A DNA stretch of 64,000 nt, from positions 30,913 through 94,912 of the forward strand of contig NZ_BCQP01000053.1 in NCBI RefSeq assembly GCF_001552135.1, given 5' to 3'. The notes below the pieces were generated by a model that ran no database searches, was not told where the DNA came from, and saw only the letters and a program-made list of their open reading frames with translations. The DNA comes from Actinomadura chibensis NBRC 106107. GTDB lineage: Bacteria > Actinomycetota > Actinomycetes > Streptosporangiales > Streptosporangiaceae. The position numbers and the translations under genes were made by a program. This document shows, piece by piece, positions 22,504-31,025 of this stretch. Position 1 is the first letter of the stretch. Every line of letters starts with the position of its first letter.

Positions 22504-23970
22504 TCAGCCCGCGGGCGGGACGGGGCCGCTGCGGAAGTTGCTCGACGGGGGCGGGTTCCAGTCATCGTCGTCGTCGGCGGCTGCCGGGCCCTCGGCGGCG
22601 TCCGGGTCTTCGGCGCGGTCGGCCGGAGGGTCGTCGTGCTCGTCCTCCTCGGCCGGGCGCCGTCCGGGCATCGGGATGTCGGGACGCGTCGTCGCCGCGG
22701 CCGGACGCTCCTTCCGCTCGACGCGGTCCCTCCCGCGGACCAGCTCAACGTCCGTCGGCAGCAGCGCGGGCGCGTGCGGCGCCTCGGGCGCCTCGGACGC
22801 GTTGGCGGAGTCGATCGGCGACCGCGGCTCCGGCAGCGTGTCCAGCGGCGGCGGCCCCTCCTCGGACGGGACGCCAGACTCAAGCGACGGCCCAGGCTCA
22901 AGCGACGGCCCGGGCTCAAGCGAAAGGCCCCGCTCGAACGGCAACCCCCGCTCGAACGGCAGCCCCCGCTCCACCGGCAGTTCCCGCTCCACCGGCAGTT
23001 CCCGCTCCACCGGCAACTCCCGCTCCAACGGCAACTCCCGCTCGGACGGCAGGTCCCGGTCGAACGTAAGGCCCGGCTCGGACGACAGGCTCTGCCCGGA
23101 CGTCACGTCCCGACCGGACGCGAGGCGCGGCTTGAAGCCCAGTCCGGAGTCCTCCTCCTCCGCGTCGTCCTCCTCCACGTCCTCGAAGATCTCGCGTTCG
23201 AAGGCGTTGGCCCTCTCGGTCTCCGCCCGCGGCGCCGGTTCCTCGGGCGCGAACGGGATGAGCGAGTCGCGCTCGTCCACGAAAGGCTCCGGCGCCCGGC
23301 CCGCCTGCTCCGCCCGGTCAGCCCCGCCCGCCCGGTCCATCTGGCCCGCTCGATCCATCTGGCCCGCTCGGTCCATCTGGCCCGCTCGATCCATCTGGCC
23401 CGCTCGATCCATCGGGTCCGTGCGGTCGGTGCCCGCCTCCAGGGCCAGCGGCTCGGGTGAAGCCGGTTCGAGGACCTTGACGTGGCCGCGCTGCGGCTCG
23501 ACCGGCGGCGTCTCCGCGGCGGCCGGACGTCCCACCCGGATCTGCTTGAACATCGTCAGCCACAGCCACACCGCGATCACCAGCATGACGTGCGGCGCGA
23601 CCGCGACGCCCGCGCGGACGGGGTCGCGGGGCAGGTCGCCGAGGCCGCGCAGCGAGTCCTGGACGGAGATCGCCGCGCCCCCGCCGAGCAGCAGGAGCAG
23701 CAGCACCCAGCGGGGCAGCCGTGTCCACCAGCGGGCGTTCCGGGTGATCACGAGGGACAGGATCGTCAACGCGGTGAGGGTGTCGGCGATCGCCGGGTAG
23801 AGCGGCGCCCAGCGGCGGCCGACGCCGCCGAGCCGGGCGAGGTCGCGGAGCACGTCGTAGGTCAGCGCGAACGCGGCGCCCGCCAGCGCGGCGACGACCA
23901 GGCCCGCGACGGCGGTGAGCACCCGGCGCTGCGCGGGGGTGAAGGACGGCCGGGTGGGATCTGTTGGCAT
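22504..23970 (-). CDS. DUF2637-type membrane protein with long repetitive tail
   Basis: 488 aa. Residues 10-150 hold four membrane segments typical of DUF2637 proteins (TAVAGLVVAALAGAAFALTY; PAIADTLTALTILSLVI; WVLLLLLLGGGAAISV; APHVMLVIAVWLWLTMF). The remaining ~330 residues are acidic/Pro-rich and disordered, with MDRAGQ repeated four times (DNA about 23340-23410) and a run of ELPVER/GLPFER hexads (22935-23060). Members occur in actinomycetes, some on plasmids, but no function is established. The start ATG has only a weak ribosome site. Confidence 0.75.
   Translation of the reverse strand: MPTDPTRPSFTPAQRRVLTAVAGLVVAALAGAAFALTYDVLRDLARLGGVGRRWAPLYPAIADTLTALTILSLVITRNARWWTRLPRWVLLLLLLGGGAAISVQDSLRGLGDLPRDPVRAGVAVAPHVMLVIAVWLWLTMFKQIRVGRPAAAETPPVEPQRGHVKVLEPASPEPLALEAGTDRTDPMDRAGQMDRAGQMDRAGQMDRAGQMDRAGGADRAEQAGRAPEPFVDERDSLIPFAPEEPAPRAETERANAFEREIFEDVEEDDAEEEDSGLGFKPRLASGRDVTSGQSLSSEPGLTFDRDLPSERELPLERELPVERELPVERELPVERGLPFERGLPFERGLSLEPGPSLEPGPSLESGVPSEEGPPPLDTLPEPRSPIDSANASEAPEAPHAPALLPTDVELVRGRDRVERKERPAAATTRPDIPMPGRRPAEEDEHDDPPADRAEDPDAAEGPAAADDDDDWNPPPSSNFRSGPVPPAG
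22935..23415. repeat. In-frame minisatellites in the DUF2637 gene
   Basis: Two arrays. At 22935-23060 an 18-bp unit (TCCCGCTCCACCGGCAGT and variants) is repeated about eight times, encoding RELPVE. At 23335-23415 an 18-bp unit (CCCGCTCGATCCATCTGG) is repeated about five times, encoding MDRAGQ. Both keep the frame. Confidence 0.8.
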
Positions 23971-24099
23971 GTCTCTCGTTCCGGGAAAAGGGGCGCCTGC
24001 TGAGGGTCCTGAGGCGAGATTAGCCAGCCCGCACCGCGAGACCCGCCCATTCCGGACGATCACTTTGCCGTGCGCGCGATATGCACTGAGACGTAACGT

Positions 24100-24882
24100 A
24101 TGGACGACCGCCCGTACGCACGACGGCGACCATGCGAGGAGGCAGCGATTACGGGGGATCGGCTCGGCGAGCCGGTCCGGACGTTCGACGGCCGGGCCGC
24201 GGCGCGCCGCAGATGGGCCTGGCTGGGGCTGCTGTGCGCGGCGTCCCTGGCGCTGGTCCCGGCGGCGATCGTCTACCTGCGCGACGAGGTGTGGTGGGTG
24301 GGCGTCCCGGCGCTGGTGCTGTCCATGGGCTACGCGGCGGCCGTCGGCTGGGTCGCGGGACGCGACCGTCCGCGCGTCGGCGGCCGGGCCGTGACCCTCC
24401 ACACCGGCGGCCTCTCCGTCGTCCGGCGCCGCGACGAGGCCCGGTACACGTGGGACGAGCTGGTGTCCGTCACCGTGTCCGGGGTGAAACCCGAGCCGGA
24501 CGCGCCGACCCGCTGGACGTTCACCCTCGTCGCGGACGACGGCCGCGTGCTGCGGCTCGGCGACGACCTCCCCGAGGTGCGGACGCTCGGCGCGGCGGTC
24601 GCCGCCGAGGTGACGGCGCGGATCGTCCCGCGGCTGCTGGCGGCCGTGCAGGCGGGCGAGACCGTCCGGATGGGCCCGTTCGACATCGACCTCGACGGCG
24701 TCGAGAAGGAGGGCGACCGCCTCCCGTGGGACGCCGTCGACGACGTCGCGGTCGACAACGGCCTGGTGACCGTGCACGCCCGCAAGGGCCCCGACCTGAT
24801 GACGATGGCCGCCCAGATGCCGGATGCGCTCGCGTTCACCGCCCTGTGCCACCAGGTCAGGGACCTCGCCAGACCTTCTTGA
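24100..24882 (+). CDS. Hypothetical membrane protein with PH-like domains
   Basis: 260 aa. Two adjacent membrane segments (RWAWLGLLCAASLALVPAAI; WWVGVPALVLSMGYAAAVGWV) are followed by a cytoplasmic part with strands such as AVTLHTGGLSVVRRRDEARYTWDEL and MGPFDIDLDGVEKEGDRLPW, which look like two PH-like repeats (similar to DUF6585-type proteins; family assignment is from memory of the pattern). Possible role in membrane stress sensing is unproven. Start ATG at 24100 lacks a ribosome site. Confidence 0.6.
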   Translation: MDDRPYARRRPCEEAAITGDRLGEPVRTFDGRAAARRRWAWLGLLCAASLALVPAAIVYLRDEVWWVGVPALVLSMGYAAAVGWVAGRDRPRVGGRAVTLHTGGLSVVRRRDEARYTWDELVSVTVSGVKPEPDAPTRWTFTLVADDGRVLRLGDDLPEVRTLGAAVAAEVTARIVPRLLAAVQAGETVRMGPFDIDLDGVEKEGDRLPWDAVDDVAVDNGLVTVHARKGPDLMTMAAQMPDALAFTALCHQVRDLARPS

Positions 24883-25059
24883 GGAATTTTCCGGGGGGTA
24901 TGTCAAGAACCCGTCCGCGGCTCCGATCCATTCGTGACGGCGCCCCACGAGGGCCGGGACGCAGATGCGACCCGTGTCGTGCCGGACGCCCCGGCCCGAG
25001 GGACGCCGACCGGCTCGACCCCGCCGGGAAACCCGGCGGAGATCTCGAAAGGACATCCG

Positions 25060-25899
25060 ATGGAAGTGCGCACTCTTGACGTTCCGGGCGCGAGCCTGCA
25101 CTACGAGGTCCGCGGGGCCGGGCCCGTCGCCCTGCTGATCTGCGGCGGGATCTACGACGCGGCCGCCTACGCGGGGCTCGCCGAGCGGCTCGCCGACCGG
25201 TACACGGTGGTGACCTACGACCGGCGCGGCAACTCGCGCAGCCCGCTCACCGGGCCGCCGGTCCCGCAGCGCATCGAGGAGCACGCGGACGACGCGTCCC
25301 GGCTGCTCGCCGAGGTCTCGCCGGACGCGCCCGCGTTCGTGTTCGGCAACAGCTCGGGCGCGCAGATCGGGCTCGCGCTGGCCGAGCGGCACCCGGAGCA
25401 GGTTCGCGTGCTCGTCGCGCACGAGCCGCCGCTGCTGTCCCTGCTGCCGGACGCCGCGCACTGGGAGTCCGTGCTGGCGGACGTGGAACGCGCGTACGCG
25501 GACGGCGGCGCGGGCGCCGCGATGGGCGTGTTCGGCGCGGCGATGGGCATGGGCGGCGGCGACGAGGACTCCGGGGACTCCGGGGGCGGTGAGCCGCCGT
25601 CTCCCGAAATGCAGGAGATGTTCGCGCGCCTGGAGAAGAACACCGACTTCTTCATCGGCTACGAGGTCCCGCCGTTCGGGCGCTGGACGCCGGACGTCGG
25701 CGCGCTGCGCGGGTCGTCCGTCCCGATCGTGCTCGTCGCGGGGGAGGAGTCGGCGGGGGAGCCGCCGCACCGGTCCGCGCACGCGCTGGCCGAGCGGCTC
25801 GGGACGCCGGTCGAGACCTACCCCGGCGGCCACGGCGGCTTCGGCCTCTCCGCCGACGAGTTCGCCACCCGGCTGGACGCCGCCTTCTCCGCGTCCTGA
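25060..25899 (+). CDS. Alpha/beta hydrolase
   Basis: 279 aa. Canonical fold with oxyanion region LLICGGIYDAAAY, nucleophile elbow FGNSSGAQ (Ser), acid residue in VLVAGEES and catalytic His in YPGGHGGFGL. The GNSSGA elbow is usual in small alpha/beta hydrolases of lipolytic or esterase type; the substrate is unknown. The ATG at 25060 has an AAAGGA ribosome site 7 bp upstream. An inverted repeat TTCTTGA (24876-24882) / TCAAGAA (24903-24909) lies between the preceding gene and this one. Confidence 0.85.
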   Translation: MEVRTLDVPGASLHYEVRGAGPVALLICGGIYDAAAYAGLAERLADRYTVVTYDRRGNSRSPLTGPPVPQRIEEHADDASRLLAEVSPDAPAFVFGNSSGAQIGLALAERHPEQVRVLVAHEPPLLSLLPDAAHWESVLADVERAYADGGAGAAMGVFGAAMGMGGGDEDSGDSGGGEPPSPEMQEMFARLEKNTDFFIGYEVPPFGRWTPDVGALRGSSVPIVLVAGEESAGEPPHRSAHALAERLGTPVETYPGGHGGFGLSADEFATRLDAAFSAS

Positions 25900-26021
25900 C
25901 CGGGGAGGTGCCGAGGGAAGGGGCTCCTGACCTGGAGGGCATAGATCCTTATGACCATTTGGCATATGGGATGGCACGCGATGTGACGCGCGGCCGTGCG
26001 CCCATCCAATAACCTGGTTTC

Positions 26022-27416
26022 GTGAGTCTGCGCCTTTACGACACCGGCACCCGTAGCGTCCGCGCGTTCGAGCCCCTGGAAGAGGGCCGCGTGGGGATGT
26101 ACGTGTGTGGCGCTACTCCGCAGGCCGCCCCGCACATCGGCCATCTGCGCTCGGGCGTGATCTACGACGTGCTGCTGCGCTGGCTGCGCGCGTCCGGCTA
26201 CGAGGTGACGTTCGCGCGCAACGTCACCGACATCGACGACAAGATCATCGCGGTGGCGGCGGAGCGGGGCGTGCCGTGGTTCGCGGTCGCCGAGGGCAAC
26301 CAGCGGGTCTTCACCCAGGGCTACGACCTGCTCGGCTGCCTGCCCCCGACGATCGAGCCGCGCGCCACCGGGCACGTCCCGGAGATGATCGCGCTGATCC
26401 GGCGGCTGATCGACAAGGGGCACGCCTACCCGGCGGGCGGCGACGTGTACTTCGACGTGAAGTCGTGGGCCGACCACTACGGCGAGCTGTCGAACCAGCG
26501 GCTGGAGAACATGCGGTCCACGGGCGACACCGTCAACGAGGACTGCAAGCGCGACGTCCGCGACTTCGCGCTGTGGAAGGGCGCGAAGCCCGGCGAGCCG
26601 TCCTGGGAGACGCCGTGGGGGGACGGCCGCCCCGGCTGGCACCTGGAGTGCTCGGCGATGTCGACCAAGTACCTCGGTCCCGTGTTCGACATCCACGGCG
26701 GCGGCGTCGACCTGATCTTCCCGCACCACGAGAACGAGATCGCCCAGTCCCGGGCGGCGGGCGACGGGTTCGCCCGCTACTGGCTGCACAACGGGCTCCT
26801 CACCGTCGACGGCGAGAAGATGAGCAAGTCGGTCGGCAACGTCGTGCTGCTGCCCGACCTGCTCGGCAAGGCGCGCCCGGTCGAGGTCCGGTACTACCTC
26901 GTGTCGGCGCACTACCGCTCGCTGATGGACTACACCGACGCGGCGCTCGCCGAGGCCGTGTCCGCCTACCAGCGGATCGAGGGGTTCGTCACGCGCGCGA
27001 CGGAGGTCGTGGGCGCGGTCGCGCCGACGTCGCCGCCGCCCGAGTTCGCCGCCGCGCTCGACGACGACCTCGGCGTGCCGCACGCGCTGGCGGTGCTGCA
27101 CGAGGCCGTCCGGGACGGCAACAGCGCCCTCGCGTCCGGCGACCGCGGCGCGGTGCGGGAGCGGCTCGGCGCCGTCCGGGCGATGGCGGACGTCCTCGGG
27201 CTCGACCCGCTGTCGCCGCAGTGGGCCAGGTCCGGCGAGGACGACCTGCGTCCCGTCGTGGACGCGCTCGTCGCCGTCGCGCTGGAGCAGCGGCAGGCCG
27301 CGCGCGCGCGGAAGGACTACGCCGCCGCCGACGCGATCCGCGACAGCCTGTCCGAGGCGGGGATCGTCGTCGAGGACACCCCGCAGGGCCCCCGCTGGGA
27401 GCTCAAGCGCGGCTGA
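26022..27416 (+). CDS. cysS: Cysteinyl-tRNA synthetase
   Basis: 464 aa class I synthetase charging tRNA-Cys. The zinc/cysteine site begins with C29 (MYVCGATPQ), HIGH is at 38-41 (APHIGHLRSG), further zinc ligands lie in WHLECSAM and IHGGGVDLIFPHHENE, and KMSKS is at 266-270. The C-terminal helical anticodon-binding region is complete. GTG start with a TAACCT box (26010-26015) 6 bp upstream and no ribosome site suggests a leaderless mRNA. rlmB follows, as in other actinomycetes. Confidence 0.97.
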   Translation: MSLRLYDTGTRSVRAFEPLEEGRVGMYVCGATPQAAPHIGHLRSGVIYDVLLRWLRASGYEVTFARNVTDIDDKIIAVAAERGVPWFAVAEGNQRVFTQGYDLLGCLPPTIEPRATGHVPEMIALIRRLIDKGHAYPAGGDVYFDVKSWADHYGELSNQRLENMRSTGDTVNEDCKRDVRDFALWKGAKPGEPSWETPWGDGRPGWHLECSAMSTKYLGPVFDIHGGGVDLIFPHHENEIAQSRAAGDGFARYWLHNGLLTVDGEKMSKSVGNVVLLPDLLGKARPVEVRYYLVSAHYRSLMDYTDAALAEAVSAYQRIEGFVTRATEVVGAVAPTSPPPEFAAALDDDLGVPHALAVLHEAVRDGNSALASGDRGAVRERLGAVRAMADVLGLDPLSPQWARSGEDDLRPVVDALVAVALEQRQAARARKDYAAADAIRDSLSEAGIVVEDTPQGPRWELKRG

Positions 27417-27573
27417 CCCTCCGCGGGACGGCGGGGCCCGCGCGGCGGATAAAATCGGGTGTTCGCGGGGGTGCGGTGTTCGTGGGGGTGCGGAGCCGTC
27501 CCGCCGAGATCCCAGCCGCCCGGGCAGCCACGTCGACGGGCGAACCACCACCGTCGCTAGGGGCGAATCGACC

Positions 27574-28491
27574 ATGGCCAAGCGCAAGGGCAAGGGACCG
27601 ACTCCGAAGGCCGAGGACCGGCACTGGCACGCCAAGCGCCAGAAGGCCCGCGCCGTGAAGAGCGCCCGCCGCACCGGCACCCCGACGCTCGGCCCGGGCG
27701 GGCGCGACAAGCCCGCCGAGGCCCCCGAGCGCGCCCGCCGCCCGGCCGGGGCGCGGCGCGCGAACGGCGAGGTCCCCGAGCTGGTCACCGGGCGCAACCC
27801 GGTCGTCGAGGCGCTGCGCGCCGGGGTGCCGGGCAGCGCGCTGTATGTGTCGTCCAGCTCCGACGAGCGGGTCCGCGAGTCGATCCAGCTCGCCGCCGAC
27901 CGGGGTGTCCCCCTGCTGGAGACCGGCAAGAACGAGCTCGACCGGATGACCGACGGCGCCGTCCACCAGGGCATCGCGCTGCAGGTCAAGCCGTACCGGT
28001 ACGCGCACCCCGACGACCTGCTCACCGGGTCCGCGCCGCTGATCGTCGCGGTCGACGGGATCACCGACACCCGCAACCTCGGCGCGATCGTCCGGTCCGC
28101 GGCCGCGTTCGGCGCGGCGGGCGTGGTGGTGCCGGAGCGGCGCGCCGCCGGAGTCACGGCCGGGACGTGGAAGTCGTCGGCCGGGACGCTCGCGACCGTG
28201 CCCGTCGCGCAGGCCACGAACCTCACCCGGCAGCTCAAGGCGTACCAGAAGGCGGGCTGCTTCGTCGCCGGACTGGACGCGGGCGGCGGTGTCGCGGTCG
28301 CCGACCTGGAGGTCGCGTCCGGGCCGTTCGTGCTGGTCGTCGGCTCGGAGGGCAAGGGCCTCGGACGGCTCGTCGGCGAGACCTGCGACCTGCTCGTGAC
28401 CATCCCGATGCCGGGCCGCGCCGAGTCGCTGAACGCCGGTGTCGCGGCGGGGATCGCGCTGTACGAGGTCAGCCGCCTGCGCTCCCGGTGA
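27574..28491 (+). CDS. rlmB: 23S rRNA (guanosine-2'-O-)-methyltransferase RlmB (SpoU/TrmH family)
   Basis: 305 aa. A basic N-terminal extension (residues 1-65) and an L30e-like substrate-binding domain (GRNPVVEALRAG...) precede the SPOUT catalytic domain: motif 1 DTRNLGAIVRSAAAFGA, motif 2 VLVVGSEGKGLGRLV and motif 3 IPMPGRAESLNAGVAAGIAL, which forms the knot that binds SAM. Modifies G2251 of 23S rRNA (by family). A GGATAAAAT sequence at about 27446 is a possible promoter element for independent expression 157 bp after cysS. Confidence 0.93.
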   Translation: MAKRKGKGPTPKAEDRHWHAKRQKARAVKSARRTGTPTLGPGGRDKPAEAPERARRPAGARRANGEVPELVTGRNPVVEALRAGVPGSALYVSSSSDERVRESIQLAADRGVPLLETGKNELDRMTDGAVHQGIALQVKPYRYAHPDDLLTGSAPLIVAVDGITDTRNLGAIVRSAAAFGAAGVVVPERRAAGVTAGTWKSSAGTLATVPVAQATNLTRQLKAYQKAGCFVAGLDAGGGVAVADLEVASGPFVLVVGSEGKGLGRLVGETCDLLVTIPMPGRAESLNAGVAAGIALYEVSRLRSR

Positions 28492-28528
28492 CCCCGGCCG
28501 CGCGCGGTGACGTTGCTCACTACCGACA

Positions 28529-28604
28529 ATCTTAACGTTCAGATAGTTGACGCCGCTTTTCCCCTCATGTTGTTATCTCAACGTTGAGATAACAACATGA
28601 GGGG
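28529..28604. promoter_or_regulatory. 44-bp perfect palindrome plus second operator at the EamA promoter
   Basis: 28561-28604 is a perfect 44-bp palindrome centred on ATCTCAACGTTGAGAT. A second, imperfect copy of the core, ATCTTAACGTTCAGAT, is at 28529-28544; both fit ATCTNAACGTTNAGAT. A -35 hexamer TTGACG (28547-28552) lies between them and a -10-like TGTTAT (28571-28576, 18-bp spacer) is inside the palindrome. A dimeric repressor would block this promoter. No regulator gene is adjacent. Confidence 0.8.
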
Positions 28605-28613
28605 TTGAGCCAG

Positions 28614-29519
28614 ATGACCGCCATCGCGGCGCCGCCGGGCGTCCGGTCCCGCTACGCGACCGACGTCGCCCTGGCCGCCTTCGCGCCCGCGAGCTGGGGC
28701 ACCACCTACGTCGTCACGACGACGCTGCTCCCGGACGGCCGTCCGCTGCTCGCCGCCACGCTCCGCGCGCTGCCCGCCGGGCTCGTCCTGCTCGCCGCCA
28801 CCCGCCGCCTGCCGCGCGGCGACTGGTGGTGGAAGTCGGCCGTCCTCGGCATGCTCAACTTCGGGGCCTTCTTTCCGTTGATCTTCTTCGCCGCCTACCG
28901 GCTGCCCGGCGGGGTCGCCTCGACGATCGGCTCCGTCCAGCCGCTGGTCGTCGCGCTGCTGTCGATCGGCGTGCTGCGGGTGCGTCCCGCCCGCGCCGTG
29001 CTGTACTCGGCGATCGCCGGGACCGGCGGCGTCGCCCTGCTGACGCTTAGCGCGGACGCCCGGCTCGACCCGCTCGGCATCGGCGCCATGCTGACCGCGA
29101 CGTCCCTGATGGCCGCCGCGATCGTGCTGGCCAAGAAGTGGGGCCGTCCCGAGGCGCCGGACGGGCGCCCCGAGTCGCCGCTCGTCATGACCGGCTGGCA
29201 GCTCACCGTCGGCGGCCTCGCCCTCGCGCCGCTGACGCTCGCCGTCGAGGGCGTGCCGTCCTCGGTGAGCGGGGAGAACGTCCTCGGCTTCGGCTACCTC
29301 GGGATCGTCGGGACCGCCGTCGCGTACGCGCTGTGGTTCCGCGGGATCGACCGGCTGCCGCCCACGTCCGTCTCGCTGCTCGGCCTCACCAACCCGATGG
29401 TCGCCACCGTCGCCGGGCTCGTCATCCTCGGGCAGACGCTCACGCCGCTCCAGCTCGTCGGTTTCACGATCGCGCTCGGGGCCCTCGTCGCCGGGCAGAC
29501 CCTCAACCGCCGGACGTGA
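28614..29519 (+). CDS. EamA/DMT-family transporter
   Basis: 301 aa with ten hydrophobic segments forming two EamA repeats (first: FAPASWGTTYVVTTTLLP...; second: LGIVGTAVAYALWFRGIDRL...). DMT-family proteins export small metabolites or amino acids across the cytoplasmic membrane. The ATG at 28614 has a GAGGGG ribosome site formed by the right end of the palindrome; the upstream TTG at 28605 is less likely. Expression should be tightly repressed by whatever binds the two operators. Its 3' end overlaps the convergent sigma-factor gene by 17 bp. Confidence 0.9.
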   Translation: MTAIAAPPGVRSRYATDVALAAFAPASWGTTYVVTTTLLPDGRPLLAATLRALPAGLVLLAATRRLPRGDWWWKSAVLGMLNFGAFFPLIFFAAYRLPGGVASTIGSVQPLVVALLSIGVLRVRPARAVLYSAIAGTGGVALLTLSADARLDPLGIGAMLTATSLMAAAIVLAKKWGRPEAPDGRPESPLVMTGWQLTVGGLALAPLTLAVEGVPSSVSGENVLGFGYLGIVGTAVAYALWFRGIDRLPPTSVSLLGLTNPMVATVAGLVILGQTLTPLQLVGFTIALGALVAGQTLNRRT

Positions 29520-30669
29520 CGCTCCGCCGCCGCTCCCGCAGGAACGCCAGCTCGGCCTCGTTGTCCGTCCGTTCGATCGCCGCGTCGTAGGAGGCGGCGG
29601 CCTCCGCGTCCCGGCCCAGCCTGCGCAGCAGATCCGCGCGGACGGCGTGGAACAGGTAGTAGGCGTCGAGGTCGAGCCCGTCCACGATGGCGAGCGCGGG
29701 CTCGGGGCCATCGACCTCGGCCACCGCGACGGCCCGGTTCAGCGCCGCGACCGGCGTCGGCGCGATGGCCATGAGCTGGTCGTAGAGCTGGACGATCTGG
29801 TCCCACCGCGTGTCCTCCGGCCGCGCCGCGTCGCTGTGCACGGCGTTGATGGCCGCCTGGATCTGGTACGGCCCCGGCCGGTTCCGCCGCAGGCACTCCC
29901 GGACGAGCGCCTGCCCCTCGCGGACCAGGTCGTCGTCCCAGCGGCGGCGGTCCTGGTCGGGGAGGAGGACGAGCCGCCCGTCCCGCGTCCGCGCGGGCTT
30001 GCGCGACTCGATCAGCAGCATCAGGGCCAGCAGGCCGAGGGCCTCGGGCTCGTCCGGCATGAGCTCCGCGAGGACGCGGCCCAGCCTGATCGCCTCGGCG
30101 GCGAGGTCGTCGCGCCCGCCGTATCCCTGGTTGAACACCAGGTAGACGACCGCGAGTACCCCGGACAGGCGCTCCGGCAGGTCGGCCTCGTCCGGCACCC
30201 GGTACGGGATGCGCGCGTCCCGGATCTTGGCCTTCGCGCGCACCAGCCGCTGCGCCATCGTCGGCTCCGGCACGAGGAACGCCCGCGCGATCTCCGCCGT
30301 CGTCAGCCCGCCGAGCAGCCGCAGCGTCAGCGCCACCCGCGCTTGGAGCGCCAGCGCCGGATGGCAGCAGGTGAAGATCAGCCGCAGCCGGTCGTCCCGC
30401 ACGGCGCCCTCCTCCACCGGTTCCGCCACGTTGACCAGCGCGGCCTGGGCGTGCTTGCCGTCCCGCGCGGCCTCCCGGCGCAGCCGGTCGATCGCCTTGT
30501 TCCGCGCCGTCGTGATGATCCATCCCGCGGGCGCCGGGGGCGGGCCGTCCACCGGCCACCGCCGCACCGCCTCCGCGAAGGCGTCCTGCACCGCCTCCTC
30601 GGCCACGTCGACGTCGCCGAACACCCGGACCAGCACGGCCACCGCGCGGCCGTGCTCCTCCCGGAACAC
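29503..30669 (-). CDS. ECF42-type sigma factor with C-terminal TPR-like domain
   Basis: 388 aa from GTG 30669. Sigma2 (VFGDVDVAEEAVQDAF, WIITTARNKAIDRLR) and sigma4 (LLGGLTTAEIARAFLVPEPTMAQRLVRAK) are followed by about 200 residues typical of ECF42: FNQGYGG, EPEALGLLALMLL, IQAAINAVH and ALNRAVAVAEVDGP. Such factors lack anti-sigma genes; the extension is thought to control activity. The adjacent DGPF gene is the family hallmark. Start uncertain: residues before the GTG (LIDR) are also conserved-looking, so CTG at 30681 overlapping the DGPF stop is possible. 3' end overlaps EamA. Confidence 0.88.
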   Translation of the reverse strand: MFREEHGRAVAVLVRVFGDVDVAEEAVQDAFAEAVRRWPVDGPPPAPAGWIITTARNKAIDRLRREAARDGKHAQAALVNVAEPVEEGAVRDDRLRLIFTCCHPALALQARVALTLRLLGGLTTAEIARAFLVPEPTMAQRLVRAKAKIRDARIPYRVPDEADLPERLSGVLAVVYLVFNQGYGGRDDLAAEAIRLGRVLAELMPDEPEALGLLALMLLIESRKPARTRDGRLVLLPDQDRRRWDDDLVREGQALVRECLRRNRPGPYQIQAAINAVHSDAARPEDTRWDQIVQLYDQLMAIAPTPVAALNRAVAVAEVDGPEPALAIVDGLDLDAYYLFHAVRADLLRRLGRDAEAAASYDAAIERTDNEAELAFLRERRRSVTSGG

Positions 30670-30677
30670 CCGGTCGA

Positions 30678-31025
30678 TCAGGCCTCGCCCTGGAACGGCC
30701 GCACCTCCATCGGAAGCCCCGTCCGCCGGACGTACCTGGCCGCGATCTTCAGCGCCGCGTCCAGGTCGGCGGCCTTGATGATGATGAGCCCGCCGATGTG
30801 CTCCTTGCCCTCCGTCCAGGGCCCGTCGGTCGCGACGACCTCCTCGCCCCGCGGCCGCACCACCGTGCTCGCGTCGGGCTCGTGCAGGCCCCGCCCGAAC
30901 ACCCACGCCTCCTGCGCCTCCAGGTCGCGCCGGATCACCGCGAGGTCCGCCATCACCTCGTCCAGCACCTCGGGCGGCGGACGCTCGCCCACGGGCTGGA
31001 TCATGTTGAGCGCGTACAGCTTCAT
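30678..31025 (-). CDS. DGPF/YCII-domain protein
   Basis: 115 aa. A small ferredoxin-like fold with the DGPF signature as TDGPWTEGKEHIGG and ending EVRPFQ. These proteins are encoded beside ECF42 sigma factors across bacteria; whether they sense a ligand or form enzymes is unknown. The ATG overlaps the stop of the RibD-like gene (TCAT, 31022-31025), so the three genes are an operon. Confidence 0.92.
   Translation of the reverse strand: MKLYALNMIQPVGERPPPEVLDEVMADLAVIRRDLEAQEAWVFGRGLHEPDASTVVRPRGEEVVATDGPWTEGKEHIGGLIIIKAADLDAALKIAARYVRRTGLPMEVRPFQGEA

Noticed and set aside
24876..24909. TTCTTGA/TCAAGAA inverted repeat before the hydrolase
   Set aside because: Seven-bp arms 20 bp apart with no T-tract or matching second site; could be chance, so not called as a terminator or operator.
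22504..25977. Continuous minus-strand frame of over 1100 codons
   Set aside because: Only the part from 23970 down encodes the DUF2637 protein; the rest is antisense to two well-supported plus-strand genes and has shadow composition.
25818..28529. 903-codon minus-strand frame
   Set aside because: Antisense of cysS and rlmB; stop-free because of GC-rich codon usage.
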